Shown here: in pieces, positions 36,001 to 48,000 of the stretch
How the letters are laid out: the number at the start of each line of letters is the position of its first letter
Position numbering within the stretch: position 1 is the first letter of the stretch
From: Nematostella vectensis
Lineage: Eukaryota; Cnidaria; Anthozoa; Actiniaria; Edwardsiidae
DNA: 64,000 nt
Direction: 5' to 3'
NCBI RefSeq assembly: GCF_932526225.1
Contig: NC_064039.1
Location: forward strand, 4,849,001 to 4,913,000
Notes under the pieces: generated by a model
Told to the model about the DNA's origin: nothing
Seen by the model: only the letters and a program-made list of their open reading frames with translations
Databases searched by the model: none
Program-made: the position numbers and the translations under genes

Positions 36001-39000
36001 ACAAAAATGGTGACCCTTTCTCAAAAACGCAACCAAAAATTAAGGCCCTCCCCCAGAATTAAAAAAAGCTAAAAACAAAACTTTGATTAGTTTATTGAAA
36101 TTATACTATTATATATAGTTGTGAGATGCTCTATGTACAGCACATTCTTCTAGGAGCACCAGAAAATTAAATAACCCTATGAGTCAGGGCCCACAAATGT
36201 AATAAACACCCACAATTGTAATTAGAAGTTGCCCACAATGGTAATAAACACCCACAATTGTAATTAGAAGTTGCCCACAAATGAAGTAAATCCACAATTG
36301 TAATAACAAGCAATCTGTGCAATACGAACAAAGAAAGGGGATTGGGCACTCTGCCAAGAAGAAAAATATATGCTTTATATGTATTTGTTAACCAAAACAT
36401 GGCCTGAATGTCGCTGTTTCAAATTCAAATTGTGGAAAGACAGGCACCGCCCCTCCCTCGGCACCCCAAATGGATGTGTTTTGGGGGGAGAAGCGGGGGG
36501 ATAGACTTATACATGGCCATAAAGGGGCGGCGGAGCCGACCTTAAACACCACAAAGCCAGGAGAAGTGTTGTTTCAAGCCAATTTTTCTGGGTGTAAATA
36601 ATTTTGTAAGGGGGGAGGGTCTAGGTACATGCTCCACCATGGAAATTTTGCATTTTAAAATATATATGAAATATTTTCTCCTTCCCAACTGAAATCTTAT
36701 TTTCATATCTTTTCATACCACCAATCTGAAAAGTTAGTAGGGCGGGACTTTGACATGAATTGAAATTCGCAATAATTCAAAACTTTAGGGGATAATTGTT
36801 TTCAACACCAGTTAAACGTAAGTCATGAAAGTGCGAGCAGAAGTGCATCACATTAATTTATCTATTTATCGTGGGGGGTCTGGGGTTCTCACAAGAAAAA
36901 TTTTGAAATTCCAGACTTTTAAGAGGCACGGAAATTGACCAGAATATCTGTTCAATATCTCCCCTAAAACCTGTATGAAAATTTGAGGCCCTCCCCCAAA
37001 TCGACACTCAAAAAATTGCAACCCTCCCCCTAAACATAGCAGCCCTCCCCCCGTTAAATAAAGACTCTTTCCTTAGAACCTTTCACTGAATTGGTGGAAC
37101 AATGTCCAAACTAATACAACACTCAGAATATTGAAGAATATTGTCAGAAAAGGGTGTTACATTTATAATTACCAACAGGAATTATAAATAATATTAATAT
37201 TTACCATCACAACTTGTTATGTTGCTTTTCTTGATTTCTTCAACTGGCTCTGAGACCACCTTATCCCTATTCAAGTTGTCCTTTTTAGTGTACACTCTGA
37301 ACATAATAAAGAAAACCATAAACAAAATTAAACAGAATAATGAGTAATTTGAATCACATCATTAATATACCAAATTATCTTGATACACAATTTTGGGCAG
37401 TGGGCTGCTCATAGATCTAACAAAATATCTCATAAATTTTTGGTTCCTTTAGCAGATTCCCTTACTTGACAAGCTTATCCTCGTGCTCTTCTAGACCTGC
37501 ATCAATCTCATCCTTGGGTAAAAACATCAACAATTAGCCATCAATGCTGAGTACAGCATAATAATGACATTAACTATTCATTTAGTTTTTTTTTGTTTCA
37601 AATGGATTTATTACAACTTATGTAAGGGACTGTTGAAATGTTTTTTTCTTAAAGAGCTTTTTCTCTAGTGCGACAGGCACAGTAATTTTATTTGTGTTTA
37701 TTTTGGCTTGAATTTGCCACTCAAAAAGTCATGTCATTGTGCAAGTCATCTATTACTGTTTAGGACAGAGTATGTGTCCTACAGTAATTTAAATACTGTA
37801 GGGCTAAAATCTTAATCATCTTATTTAATGGTTTCACTATGTATGTTACCTCATCTTCGTCTTCGTCTTCATCTTCGTCTTCGTCTTCCTTGGACTGCAA
37901 CTCCAGCACTCTTTGGTAGCACGATTCAAACAGCTCTTTGACTTCTGTTTTCTCATAGGTTACTGAGAAAATAATCAAAGTAAAAGGTGAAATAAAAAAA
38001 TTTGCAAGTTAAGAAATAATAAAAACTTTACTACAAGATACAGTAGATCACCGTCACTAATTTGTGCCACAGCAAACATTTTTGCCAAAGCTTTTTTACA
38101 CCACCTCCGATTTCTTCAACTTTGGCATGTCACTTCATAGGCTTAACAACCTCTCAGTCAGTCTCAAGTCAATCCCAGTAACTTGCTCAAATATTTTTAC
38201 AATTGATCACCTCCTTTAATTGTCTTATATCCTAAAATAAAGGTCACAATAAACTCTCATTGCTTTGTGATGTGTATTTATTCAGAATAAGCGGTATTTC
38301 TAACATTTGAGCAGTTGAGGGATTCTGGGATTGACTGGAGACTGACTGAGAGGTTGGTAAGCCTGTGGTCACTGTTGATAATTATAGCTTTGAAAGATAC
38401 TAAATACAAACCCTTAGATGTGTTTAACCAATAGAGGCATTCTCCAAAGAGCATGACTATTTACTGTATAAACTAACTGGACCATAAACTATACCTGTCA
38501 ACCCCTGAAAATCTCAAGGCTTGATATTTTTTGGGGGGAGGGGTGGGTATATTTATTTTTGGGGAGGGGTGGGCATGCCCTTGAAGGTGTTTGCCGTACA
38601 GAAAGCTCTTGTGCACAAATCCACTTATAGATCTCATGAGGGTGTTAGATAAATTGCCCTCTGCAAGGGAACAGTTGTTTCATTTATTTTAATAGAAAAA
38701 AAGGAAAATGTCGATTTTCTATTAAATAATTTTTCGGAAGAAATAAAAATCAGTAGAAAGTGGGAGATCTGGTGCTCAACACGGGAGAGCTGAGAAGGGC
38801 TCCTAAGGGGGTCTAATGTGGGGGAGTTGACAGGTACCGTATGATAAACTTTGAGGAAGTTTTGGGCAAACAATGTTGTTAAGGATAAACCTTGAACATT
38901 AGCTTGCCTGTCAACAAAGAGGAAAACAAATAATGATCTATTATCACTTTGAAGACACTGATTTTAGTTGCAGCTAACAGATCCTAGAAAAAAGGTAACT

Positions 39001-42000
39001 TATTACACAACAACAGAATAAATAATGTAATTTATTTTTTATGGATATATAGAAGCCTTTTTTTTAAATAAAACACTTATCACTTGAAAAGCTTCAGGAT
39101 TTAATATCTTTTCAGAGCTAAAACATCTTGGCATCACCCTCTGCAAACATAAAGAAATTGGAGGCTGGAAAAAAGTTGTCTGTGATTACCCTAATCTCTA
39201 GTATCTTAAAGCATCCATCTCCCCTTAGATGGACCACAAACACTAAAGGGTGGATCACTACTTACCCACTTTTACTTCTGATTTGCCACAACGTTCAAAC
39301 TGAAACACACAGAAAATTATAATCCATATTTTATTACAGGTTTTTCTTTAAATCACTTAAAGGAATGTTTATACAGTACATATGTCGTCTTCCCAAAATC
39401 TTCAATAAATCAGCCTTAGTTGCTTTCTTATGTTGTTGTTTAATCAATCTTTTGTCAAAGAAATATGAATCTTCTATTAAGACTATACTTACATCATTAA
39501 GATAATTGGTATACTTCCTAGCCCATAATTTTGCATGATGATTGCTATTATGTCCGTGGATCTATCAACAAATAAAACAAATTATCAACCAATTCCCACA
39601 TAAATACACATTTTCTGCAATTTTTAGTATTCTAACTTACATACACATGTTGCTTAAAATCATGAGTTGTAGTTGTATATTACTGTATTATATATATATT
39701 GTATATATATTACTAAGAAAGTTTAAGGGTACAGTAGGTGATAAAAAAGCATCCATAATGTACATACAATATAAAACACTTGTCCATTGTCCAGGATATG
39801 CACATTGTCATCGAGAACAACAAGATGGTCTTCAGCATCTTCATTGGCATGGCCTTTCTCTTGATAACCATCATTTTTTTTTCTTGGCAAGTATTTCTTC
39901 CAGCTTTGCTCCTCCAACTTATATTGGTTCTAGGGAGAAAAACAGGCTGTATTTGCAATTCTTCTGTCGTCTCCAGCTTACAGCAGCCATTATAAAGACA
40001 AGTATAAAATGTCATCGAATGTAAACAAATTATGTAAAGTGTGCAAACAGTGTTATGTATAGTTCTAGGCCTAAATGTCATTAGGCTTTGGGTTTTCATA
40101 CTAGCAATAAAATTTATAAAAAATACTTTTTACTAAAAAGTACTAGAATCTGGTATACTATTGGTTGTTGCTTTTCTCTTGTAATCCAGTCCCTCCAATA
40201 ACTCGTAAATGCTTGCAAAGCTTGAAGATTCGCGTCTCTGGGTTTTCCCGTTATTTGTTTGAATTTGTGCTGAAAGAGTGATTTTGTGCTGAAAGAGCGG
40301 ATAGCTGTGACTTTTAAAGTCAGAGAAACACAAGGGAAAAGCCTCTGTTAGCAGGGCCTTTCTTTGCAGGGTAATAAAAGAAAGCCTCTGTTTGTAGGTC
40401 AAGAAAAATAGTATGGACTTTCATAAGTTGTTTTTTCCATAATTCTTTTTTTTATAAGTTAAGAGCTAAATATCAAACAAAACTCATTCAAACACGCTTA
40501 TTCATCAAGATACAATCAATAACGATTTTGCGAATTTGTAGAATGTTGACATGATTAAAATACATATGTGACTGTATCTTGATTAATTATGTCGGGTATT
40601 TAACTTCTGTTTCTGGAGAGAATAGGGTGAAATTTGACATGCTAGCAAAAGCAATTTTACTCTAATTTTACTCAGAGGTTACTTCAGCAATGCCTCGGTG
40701 GTATAGTGGTTCTGTCGCTTGTCTAAGATGTCAGAGACCAGAGGTTCGATCCCTAATTGTGATGTCAAATTTTTTTTTTTTTTTTTTTACTTTTTATGAT
40801 AATAATAAATAATCAAACTGTTCTTGGTGTTTCATTACATCGAAAAGAAAGGACATTATTATGCACTAGTCATTTGAAACCCCCATCCCCATGGTCCCGG
40901 GGAAGTGTGGGGTTAAGGTGGAGGGAATTTTTTAACGAGAATCTGTCCCGAGGGGGGTGGGGGAATTGACAGTTTTTGACTCTAAGACTTATCCCCACCG
41001 TGGGGGTTTGGGACAAGTGAATGGTGTCACAAATATCATGTTAATTTCTGGCTTGGGACTCTTTTTCTTCTGTAGTGAGCAATTCCATGTATCGGCATGT
41101 GGCATGCTGCACGGCGACATGTGCAAAAACTAATATTAAAAAAAATAATGCCAGATGAAGATTATTTATTTTTCCATCTTTTTTTGTAACGGTTATCTTC
41201 ATAGTAAGTGGTACAAATGTACTCGCTGAAGTGTACTGGCTTTGAGAGATAAAAAAAAGCTTGTTTCAGATGACTTGTTGTCGGGTAGTTGCCTATAGTT
41301 TGCATCCCAAGGGGTAGGGGCATTAAACTGCTGTTTTGTCTCAAGGGGGTGGGGGCGTTTTTTTTGGTTTAGTACAGGGTCAAAGTCTAACCCCCCACCC
41401 TTCCCAGGGCCATGGGGGTGGGGGGTTCAATTGACTAGTGCATTATGTACTCCCAGCATCTTGGATGTGTTCATCCTTTGTTCAAAATTCATCCTGTGTA
41501 TGTTTTATGCCCACAAGAAAATAACTAGAAAAACAAATTTGCATTCAAAAGATGGCTCACAGAGCCCTTTGATTTGTCTAACACAGTCCATACATTCTCT
41601 ATTTACTGATATGTATATAATATTATTCTAACATATACCTTATCACCAGACACTTTTAATATACGTGGCTTGTACTCTTTTGGTTTGACCTGATTGAAGC
41701 CTGTTTCTGCTCTGTTATGAAAAACAAAATATAACCTGTAGAAACTGTTTTTTGCACATCAAGTACTGTAAGTACTAGTTAAGTATGTAAAAAAGACCAT
41801 ATATAATATAAGAATAATCATACAATAATAATATCATAAAAATCCAGGTTTTAGTGTTAATAAAGAGCTTACCCTCCCTTGAGGTAAGTGATGCTCTTGA
41901 AATACGTCTTAAACATGTCAGACTCATGATTCATGATTTCTCTGTGTTGAACAGGTACATCATTCAGCTGAAAATATAGGAATTAAGATCAAAATATAAG

Positions 42001-43267
42001 AACATATCTAGGCTATCAAGAAAAGTAAAGATATGACAAATAAACTATACTGATGTACAACATAAGGTGATTAGTACACCTTCTTTGGCAAATTTCTGGC
42101 AAATTCCTTCAACCTGTTAATCATTCGATTTTTCTAGAATATAGTTTGCTCAAGTCAAGCCCCTTTTTAAAGCCACAGCCATTTTGAAACATTAAGATTT
42201 GCTACTGAGAAGACACAGATTCCCAAAGTTTTACTCACATAAGTGTCAAGCTCCACAGTCTTGTATGCAGCCGTGCCATACTCATCTTGGGTTGATCCCC
42301 GCCCAATCCAGAAATGCAGATCATAGCACAACTTCTGCAAATTAATTGATTCAGTAAATCAAAATCATACATCAGTTTCCCAGCTAGAAGTTACCCTAAA
42401 CATATGCAAAGTTATGCATTTACATTTGCATTTTCAATATATTCTTAAAACAATGCAAATGAGAGGATACATAACTTTCATACTGTACCTCTGTATCCTC
42501 TTTTTCCTCATATGTCCACAAGATGATGTATGAGTCACCAGCATAAAACTGACCATATTTCTCCTTGGGCCATTCTTCCACCTAAAAAATCATAAAACAT
42601 TCATAGGGATTCCAAATTATCTCATTACTGCATAAGTCAAACTTGTATTTGAAGTACATCACTGTGCTGTTATTTATTTTAAATATTGAAAATCTTGGGA
42701 TGTTTTTGTATGGTTGATGCATATATGTGAGGCTTCTAATTGGATAAAAAATGGCAGGACCTTTATAATATATATTATTACCATATAAGGCATTTGAAAA
42801 TTCTAGCCTTCTTATCACATGATTTATATCAATTTTAAAAGTTATGTAAGTTATAAAACATTTATGAATTGACTTGACCTAAGGAACTAAATCAAAGATT
42901 TAATTTTATCTTCTCTACTTTTAAAGATTAAGAAGTGTGAACTTCCAAGATAAAGGCTTTATGCTTAAAATTAATATCCCACCTTAAATTTATTGATTCT
43001 CCATATTTGCAAGCCAACTTTCTCTCCTGCATTTTTCCAGGCTACTTCTCCCTCTGCCGCTGATTTCTTTACCTGAAAATTCAAACAAGAAATATCGTTA
43101 GCTTACTTGTTTGCAAAAGATTTCTAAACGGTGTTTTTTGAAGGTTCTAAAATGCTTTTAGTTGAATAGAATATACGTACATTCTTTTCTATATCAGTTC
43201 CAAATAAGGCTAAGTTTGAATCTTTCAATTCGGTTTTTTTCTGCTTTGTTAAACCTTTTTTCGACAT
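30035..43267 (-). CDS. Divergent gelsolin/severin-like protein, copy C
   Basis: Exons (minus): 43181-43267, 42983-43072, 42489-42581, 42239-42334, 41873-41967, 41639-41711, 39768-39929, 39493-39561, 39266-39299, 37850-37962, 37466-37512, 37205-37296, 35749-35840 and 30035-30154. The joined frame is open for 420 residues. G1 is well kept: MSKKGLTKQ start, [57 protein letters not shown]2 and G3 have drifted: [10 protein letters not shown] and [16 protein letters not shown] in G2, [19 protein letters not shown] in G3. Exon 7 is 22 codons longer than in A/B. A DEDEDE linker (about residues 292-304) joins G2 to G3. Exon 8 of A/B corresponds to two exons (8 and 9) here. Exons 1-6 and 12-14 keep the A/B phases. 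The last intron (30155-35748) hosts the BEL/Pao and MITE insertions. It may bind actin through G1 with altered regulation; that is inference. Confidence 0.85.
30492..31926. mobile_element. Inverted-repeat element with ggttcctgaaa ends, carrying a nested MITE
   Basis: The left end reads gggccggttcctgaaaagtc and the right end is the reverse complement of gggttcctgaaacatgcgat; both are followed by a similar tagata/atctgc region. A second ggttcctgaaagcaaagtta lies at 30592. The TTAA-flanked MITE 30915-31556 sits inside. The right end abuts the truncated integrase of the BEL/Pao element. Confidence 0.6.
30915..31556. mobile_element. TTAA-flanked MITE family 1, copy 1 (642 bp)
   Basis: Flanking TTAA is at 30911-30914 and 31557-31560. 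Terminal inverted repeats are ggtaattcccttgaa and ttcaagggaattacc. The interior has a CpG-rich gtgcgcgcgcgcgcc tract and the string ggcgctttttaccggcgaaa. A second copy of 655 bp lies in opposite orientation at 49604-50258. TTAA duplication suggests piggyBac-related mobilisation. No ORF is present. Confidence 0.9.
31930..32243 (-). pseudogene. BEL/Pao integrase zinc-binding fragment
   Basis: The segment has the H-x4-H...C-x2-C pattern (HGMTNH and CVTCRK) and ends at LQFVSPP, just where the DDE catalytic core would start. The break coincides with the end of the ggttcctgaaa-ended element. Confidence 0.8.
32276..33121 (-). pseudogene. BEL/Pao RNase H and linker region
   Basis: The frame shows [42 protein letters not shown] and [11 protein letters not shown], the usual BEL/Pao RNase H-like series. 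It overlaps the RT frame by about 100 bases in another frame, which marks a frameshift. Confidence 0.85.
33025..33750 (-). pseudogene. BEL/Pao reverse transcriptase core
   Basis: The frame has [34 protein letters not shown] and the catalytic YMDD (74-77) followed by LIFC. These are hallmarks of the Pao-type RT (peptidase A17/DUF1759 elements). A frameshift near 33.76 kb separates it from the upstream part and another near 33.06 kb from RNase H. Confidence 0.85.
33874..34716 (-). pseudogene. BEL/Pao Gag zinc knuckle joined to the start of RT
   Basis: The 280-residue frame starts with a partial knuckle ([11 protein letters not shown]) and a complete C-x2-C-x4-H-x4-C knuckle ([14 protein letters not shown]). 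After a short linker it passes straight into the conserved N-terminal RT region ([28 protein letters not shown]). In full elements an aspartic protease domain lies between, so an internal deletion in frame is likely. The frame ends before the RT core. Confidence 0.8.
40691..40763 (+). pseudogene. tRNA-like Pol III sequence (tRNA pseudogene or SINE head)
   Basis: A good A box (tggtatagtgg, 40699-40709) and B box (ggttcgatccc, 40743-40753) stand at tRNA spacing, and a run of about 20 T (40771-40790) follows as a Pol III terminator. The acceptor ends (gcctcgg and attgtgatg) do not pair and the T stem has two mismatches. It is therefore not a functional tRNA. It lies in an intron of gelsolin copy C on the opposite strand. 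Confidence 0.6.
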
Positions 43268-43494
43268 CTTTCGGTCCTTTCAAGAAATTCAGATAAGTTT
43301 AACCGTCCTTTCAAGAAATTGAGAGCTGTTTAACCGTGGCGTTCTCAAACCAAGTCAACTACTAAGTAATTAGACTCTTTGCATTCAGTAACCTTTAATT
43401 CAGATCCCACCCATATCTTCAATATACCTTAGTGATAGATGCTAAGTTTTTTGTTCAGACTTTGGAAACAAACTATAGGATTGGTCTGTTAATT

Positions 43495-43713
43495 TCACGC
43501 TGTACAGGAGGTCGAAGACATCTGCCTTAGCTTTGGAATGCTCATAAAATTTTCAGTGAGTTGACAGTGTGATTCATCCCAAACTGGAATCTTCTTCTTG
43601 CTGCTTGTAAAGGTTCTTGTGTTTATAACGAAGACGGTGGATCCCCTAAAGTTATCTTTACCTTTTCTCGATTTTTCTTTGCATTGCTTCTTGATTTTCA
43701 AACTATCCGCCAT
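43495..43713 (-). CDS. Unrecognised basic 72-residue ORF upstream of copy C
   Basis: A complete frame starts with ATG in a good context (aagATGGCG): MADSLKIKKQCKEKSRKGKD and ends ...MSSTSCTA and stop. The N-terminal third is Lys-rich; KKKIPVWDESHCQLTENF follows. It lies 230 bases upstream of the start of gelsolin copy C on the same strand. I do not recognise a family. It could be a small gene, a first exon of a longer one, or chance. Confidence 0.3.
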   Translation of the reverse strand: MADSLKIKKQCKEKSRKGKDNFRGSTVFVINTRTFTSSKKKIPVWDESHCQLTENFMSIPKLRQMSSTSCTA

Positions 43714-44329
43714 CTTGATTTTGCAAGGATGACCTCTGTACAGAATAGTGACATGCTCGTACCACAGGGGACCCACAAACAGATAAGCAATAAATGACGT
43801 CATTTGAATTCATAGTGCAAGATGGTTGCTATTGAAACGAGAACAAATACTCCTGTGTTTAGTAAAATCTCAATCGCGAGGAAACAAATGTTTCTGGTAA
43901 TCCTGTATAATTTGCACACCGTAAACACAAGTTGTCCGTAAAAAACGGCGCTCGAAACCCAAGAATTTCTCCACTCGCCACCGCAGTCCAACCAACTTAA
44001 AATGTACGTTACACAATCGTCCCGCCACCATCTTCCATAAGTTACTCCTTACTCAATTACTTTTTTTTTACCTATTGTTAGTTAATCACCAATAAACTTT
44101 GTACATATACTAGCTGTAACATGCCATTGTAACTCATATATAACCTGAAGAAGGCAGGTATTGGCCTGCCGAAATATCGTTCTAAAAAAACATAAATCTG
44201 CGTTGTTGTTGACTTTTTCTTTAAAACGTTTTATTAAAACGCCCGATTTGTCGAGACTTGTCTAGCTCATGGTCGTGTAACATCTCGATCTTGTGGGTTT
44301 TTTTCGGGGGGGATGGGGGTGAGTGCAGC

Positions 44330-44460
44330 TACCTTATTACACTTAATTTTCGTGCAACTTTAATTTCGCGAACTTCGCGATTTTAAAAGATTCGCGAAAA
44401 TAAAGTGACGCGAAAATTGAGTGTCGCGAAAATTAGGATGCGCGAACATTAAATGAGTAC
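44330..44460. repeat. TTCGCGAA-rich short repeat
   Basis: The stretch is dense in ttcgcgaa and gcgaaaattgag motifs, with internal inverted repeats (aatttcgcgaacttcgcga). Similar sequences are common as short dispersed elements in invertebrate genomes. It is noncoding. Confidence 0.5.
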
Positions 44461-45079
44461 ACAAGAAGCCTTTGGGTGATATTGGCCGCTTTATGGAAAC
44501 ACCTTGTCTATTTAGTCATCTAATGTACATATAGTTCGGTAAGGGGTTGAGTATTGTATGTATAGTGTACAAAAAAACCTTAACATGCTCCCCTGAATCT
44601 CTGTAGTAAGTTCAAATTGATCAAAATCGCTCATTTAATCATTCTGATGCATTATCTACACAAAACATGTAAATAAATACAATTTAGTGGGATTTTTATG
44701 CTCAGCCTCGTTTTAATGTTGCTGGATTTTGGGCATGCGCAGTTCATGGCTCCCAAGACACAAATTGGCTTGACACTATATCGCATTTTAAAACCCTAGG
44801 GTCCATTAGTAATCTGTGAAAGTTTCATGCTTTTATCACCAATTTGAACGATTTTAGTCTTGGGCGAGTGGGATAATTTTTCCGAAACCCCCCTGGCTAA
44901 GGGCCTGATTAACATACACATATCATTTAAAACATTCACGACAACAACTTTATCAACAAGTAATAATCAACTACGATGAAGACGAATATGATGCCGGATG
45001 ATAAAGATTCTAGGATGATGCAATGGTGACTGTGATTCTGGTGGTTTTCTACAACTCCCCACTTCATGTGTAACTTCAC

Positions 45080-48000
45080 TCAGCATTGCCAGAATAGAAG
45101 AATTATTGCCATAGTAACCGCAATGAGTGTAGAGTTTATTTGTGTCACAGCCGATCCAGACGGTGATCCTAAAATGGGACAAAATTATTAAAAATCAAAT
45201 TTTGAATCATTACTGCGTGGAGGATTCCTGGAATCCTGCCCCCAACAAAAATCCACAAATGTACCCCCTGCCATAGATGTCATGAGGTGTCATGACGTGT
45301 CCTTTTTGTACCAATAATAGGGAGAAGCACCATGGTATGGCGAGAGTGGCACTCCTGTGAGAAGTAGGGAGACGAGAGAGTCTGCATAGGCGCGTGTGAA
45401 AACCACAGGGAGCCCAAGCTGACATTTAGTGGTTTTGGGATTTTGTGAGAAATTCTTAATAAAAACACACGAAACTCACTGAGCGGTTAGAAGCGATGTT
45501 TTTAATTACATCCGTGAAGTTTCGTAAAATTCGGTCAACCCTACCTCACTCAACATAGTATATAGGGGTGAACGAATTTTACAAAATTTCACGGATGTAA
45601 TTAAAATCATCACTTTAAACCGCTCGGTGAGTTTCGTGGGTTTTTATTAAGAATTTCTCACTAAACCCAAAAACCAGTAACTGTGAGCTTGGGCTCCCTG
45701 TGGTGAAGACGAGGCCAAGGGGCGGCAAACTTCGCCATTTTGTTAACACTGACCTCGGTTTCAAGCGCGCGTCGCAAAGAGTTCTGCGAAGACATTGGAA
45801 GGTGAATCACCAGGAAATATTACTACATGTACATACGAAGGGTTCAATTTAGAACGAGGTGCTACTCAAGGGGAAATGAAAACAATCCATGAGGGACTTT
45901 CAAAAAACCTAGATCAACTTTTTTAAATTGGATCTACTCACCACAAAGGTTGGATGGCTTATAATTTTCCAACACATCTGGGGACTTGATTATTATGTCA
46001 TTTAACTTCTGAGCTATTTCATCTAGGTAAAAGATTTTTTAATTAACCTCACATCAACAAAGAATATGATAACAGTGGCCAAAAGAATATGCATATAAGG
46101 CATCTTATCCCGTGCAATTTTCATGGTTATAAATGATAATAAATCATCTATCACAAAATAAACAGAATTAAAGCCCCGATGTAAGCGCATAAATGAAGAC
46201 GATTCAGATAGAATATAGATTTACCTCCACCGCCCACAACCCCAAACACGACCTTGGAGCACTTGGCTGCCTTGCCCATGGTCTTCCTGACATACGTAAT
46301 CCGCCAACTTGGTACGTTCAACACGGCTCCAAGCCGAATAGTGAAGTCTTTCCTGATCAGGACATCAAATACAGAATATGGTACAGGTTTCGAGAAAGTA
46401 TGCCACTACCGGGATAGACCAACGCCCCCGTCCCCCACCACCCCCCTTAAAGTTTGATTATTGCTCCCTTAGAGAGCTAGCTTAAACCCGGATGGAAGAG
46501 GTGTCGTTCGAATAGTTTTTGTATTGACGGCGATATTCTGGGGCGGGTTTAGAAATTAGGGCAAGGTCCTTTCCATCCTTTCCATTTTGTCTTGAAATAT
46601 CCTGAATCAACCCCTGATAGTTAGGATGGACCTTTGCTGATGTATTTCCCCTAAATATATGTATTATTATAGCAAAAACAGGAAAGGATTTTGTGTATTT
46701 TCTGAACAGGGATTTCTGTATTGCCTCGCCCTATCGGGAGTGGCAGGGGTACAAACAAAATAAAGCAGCATACATACGTGGAGAAGGGCGATGACTCGTA
46801 GAACTCTAGGCTAAGTTCTGTATAAAGACGTTTGTCTGGCACAATATCGGCACAGCCCAGACGAGGCAGTGTACCCCCCTTAACGTGGACTATCAAACCC
46901 CGACCTACAACTGCACAAGATATCAGGTGATGAGCAAAGCCGTCGACATACAATAACACGTGATATAAGGTGATAAGGAGAGTCGTACAACGGGTAGTAA
47001 CGACATAGCATAACACAAGATATGAGGCAATAAGACCGTATGGTCAGAACGACTCACGCGGCTCGATATGGTATTAATCGATCGTAAAATAAAACTTTCC
47101 CGTACTGCCATTTTAAACTCAAAAAAGTGATTTTGCTGCTATATAAGAAAACACATGATGTAAGAGAAGATGGAGAAACATTATTGTTACGAGAAACTCG
47201 AAACAGCGGTTTATTCCAAAAACGACGATATTTCTTTCTGTCAATGCTGATATCATACCATTTTCAAAACCTAGCAGAGGTGAGTCGATGTCAGTGTAGA
47301 ATCGTGGTCCTGACCCCATGTTGTACCTCTCGTGTTTGGCAGACAAGTCGCCCAACTCACATCGTAATGGGTTTGAACCAGAGCACGTTGCTTTGTAGTT
47401 ACCCTAACGAAAACAAGTGACATTATCTAGCAGGAGAGAAGGGATAGGACAAAAGGTTTGTATCTGGTAAAAAGTAACCAGGAGTATACACTTCTTTAAA
47501 AATGTCAGAGTCGAAGGGGTGGACACAAGTGGAGGGAGGGGCTTTACCCTCGACCTCTAAAAAGTCTTTTCCTATTAAAGAATCGCAAAATCTTAGACTT
47601 TTTAGATAGTTGACTGCATATGGCTACCTCTATAAAATGGGCATTCAGGGGCGAGCCAGGGGGTGGCCTAGGGGACCCTCCCCCCCTTTTAGCAGCCAAA
47701 AATACAGTAAATGTATGAGACATTACCTAAAATACAGGAAAAAATGCCTTGAACTTCCCTTTTGGGCCCTCTCCTGTTAAAAATCCTGGCTACGCCGCTG
47801 GCCTTTCAAGGGCGGTCGCTTAATAAAGGTACCACTGTATACTTTTTCCGCACCCTCCTCTATTCAGCCGTAGCAGGCCATAAAAGATTGGGGGGCACAA
47901 TACAGAAACATTGAGAAAATAATAGGGGCACAGCCATGCCCCTTTTGTTCATTTCCTTTTAATTAAAAAAAATATATATTTTAGGGGGGCACATGCCTCC

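Noticed and set aside
39542-40099. Frames of 160 (plus) and 128 (minus) residues
   Set aside because: The minus frame contains gelsolin copy C exon 7 (39768-39929) with intron read-through; the plus frame is its shadow.
40691-40763. Functional tRNA gene
   Set aside because: The acceptor stem does not pair and the T stem has mismatches, so only a tRNA-like sequence is reported.
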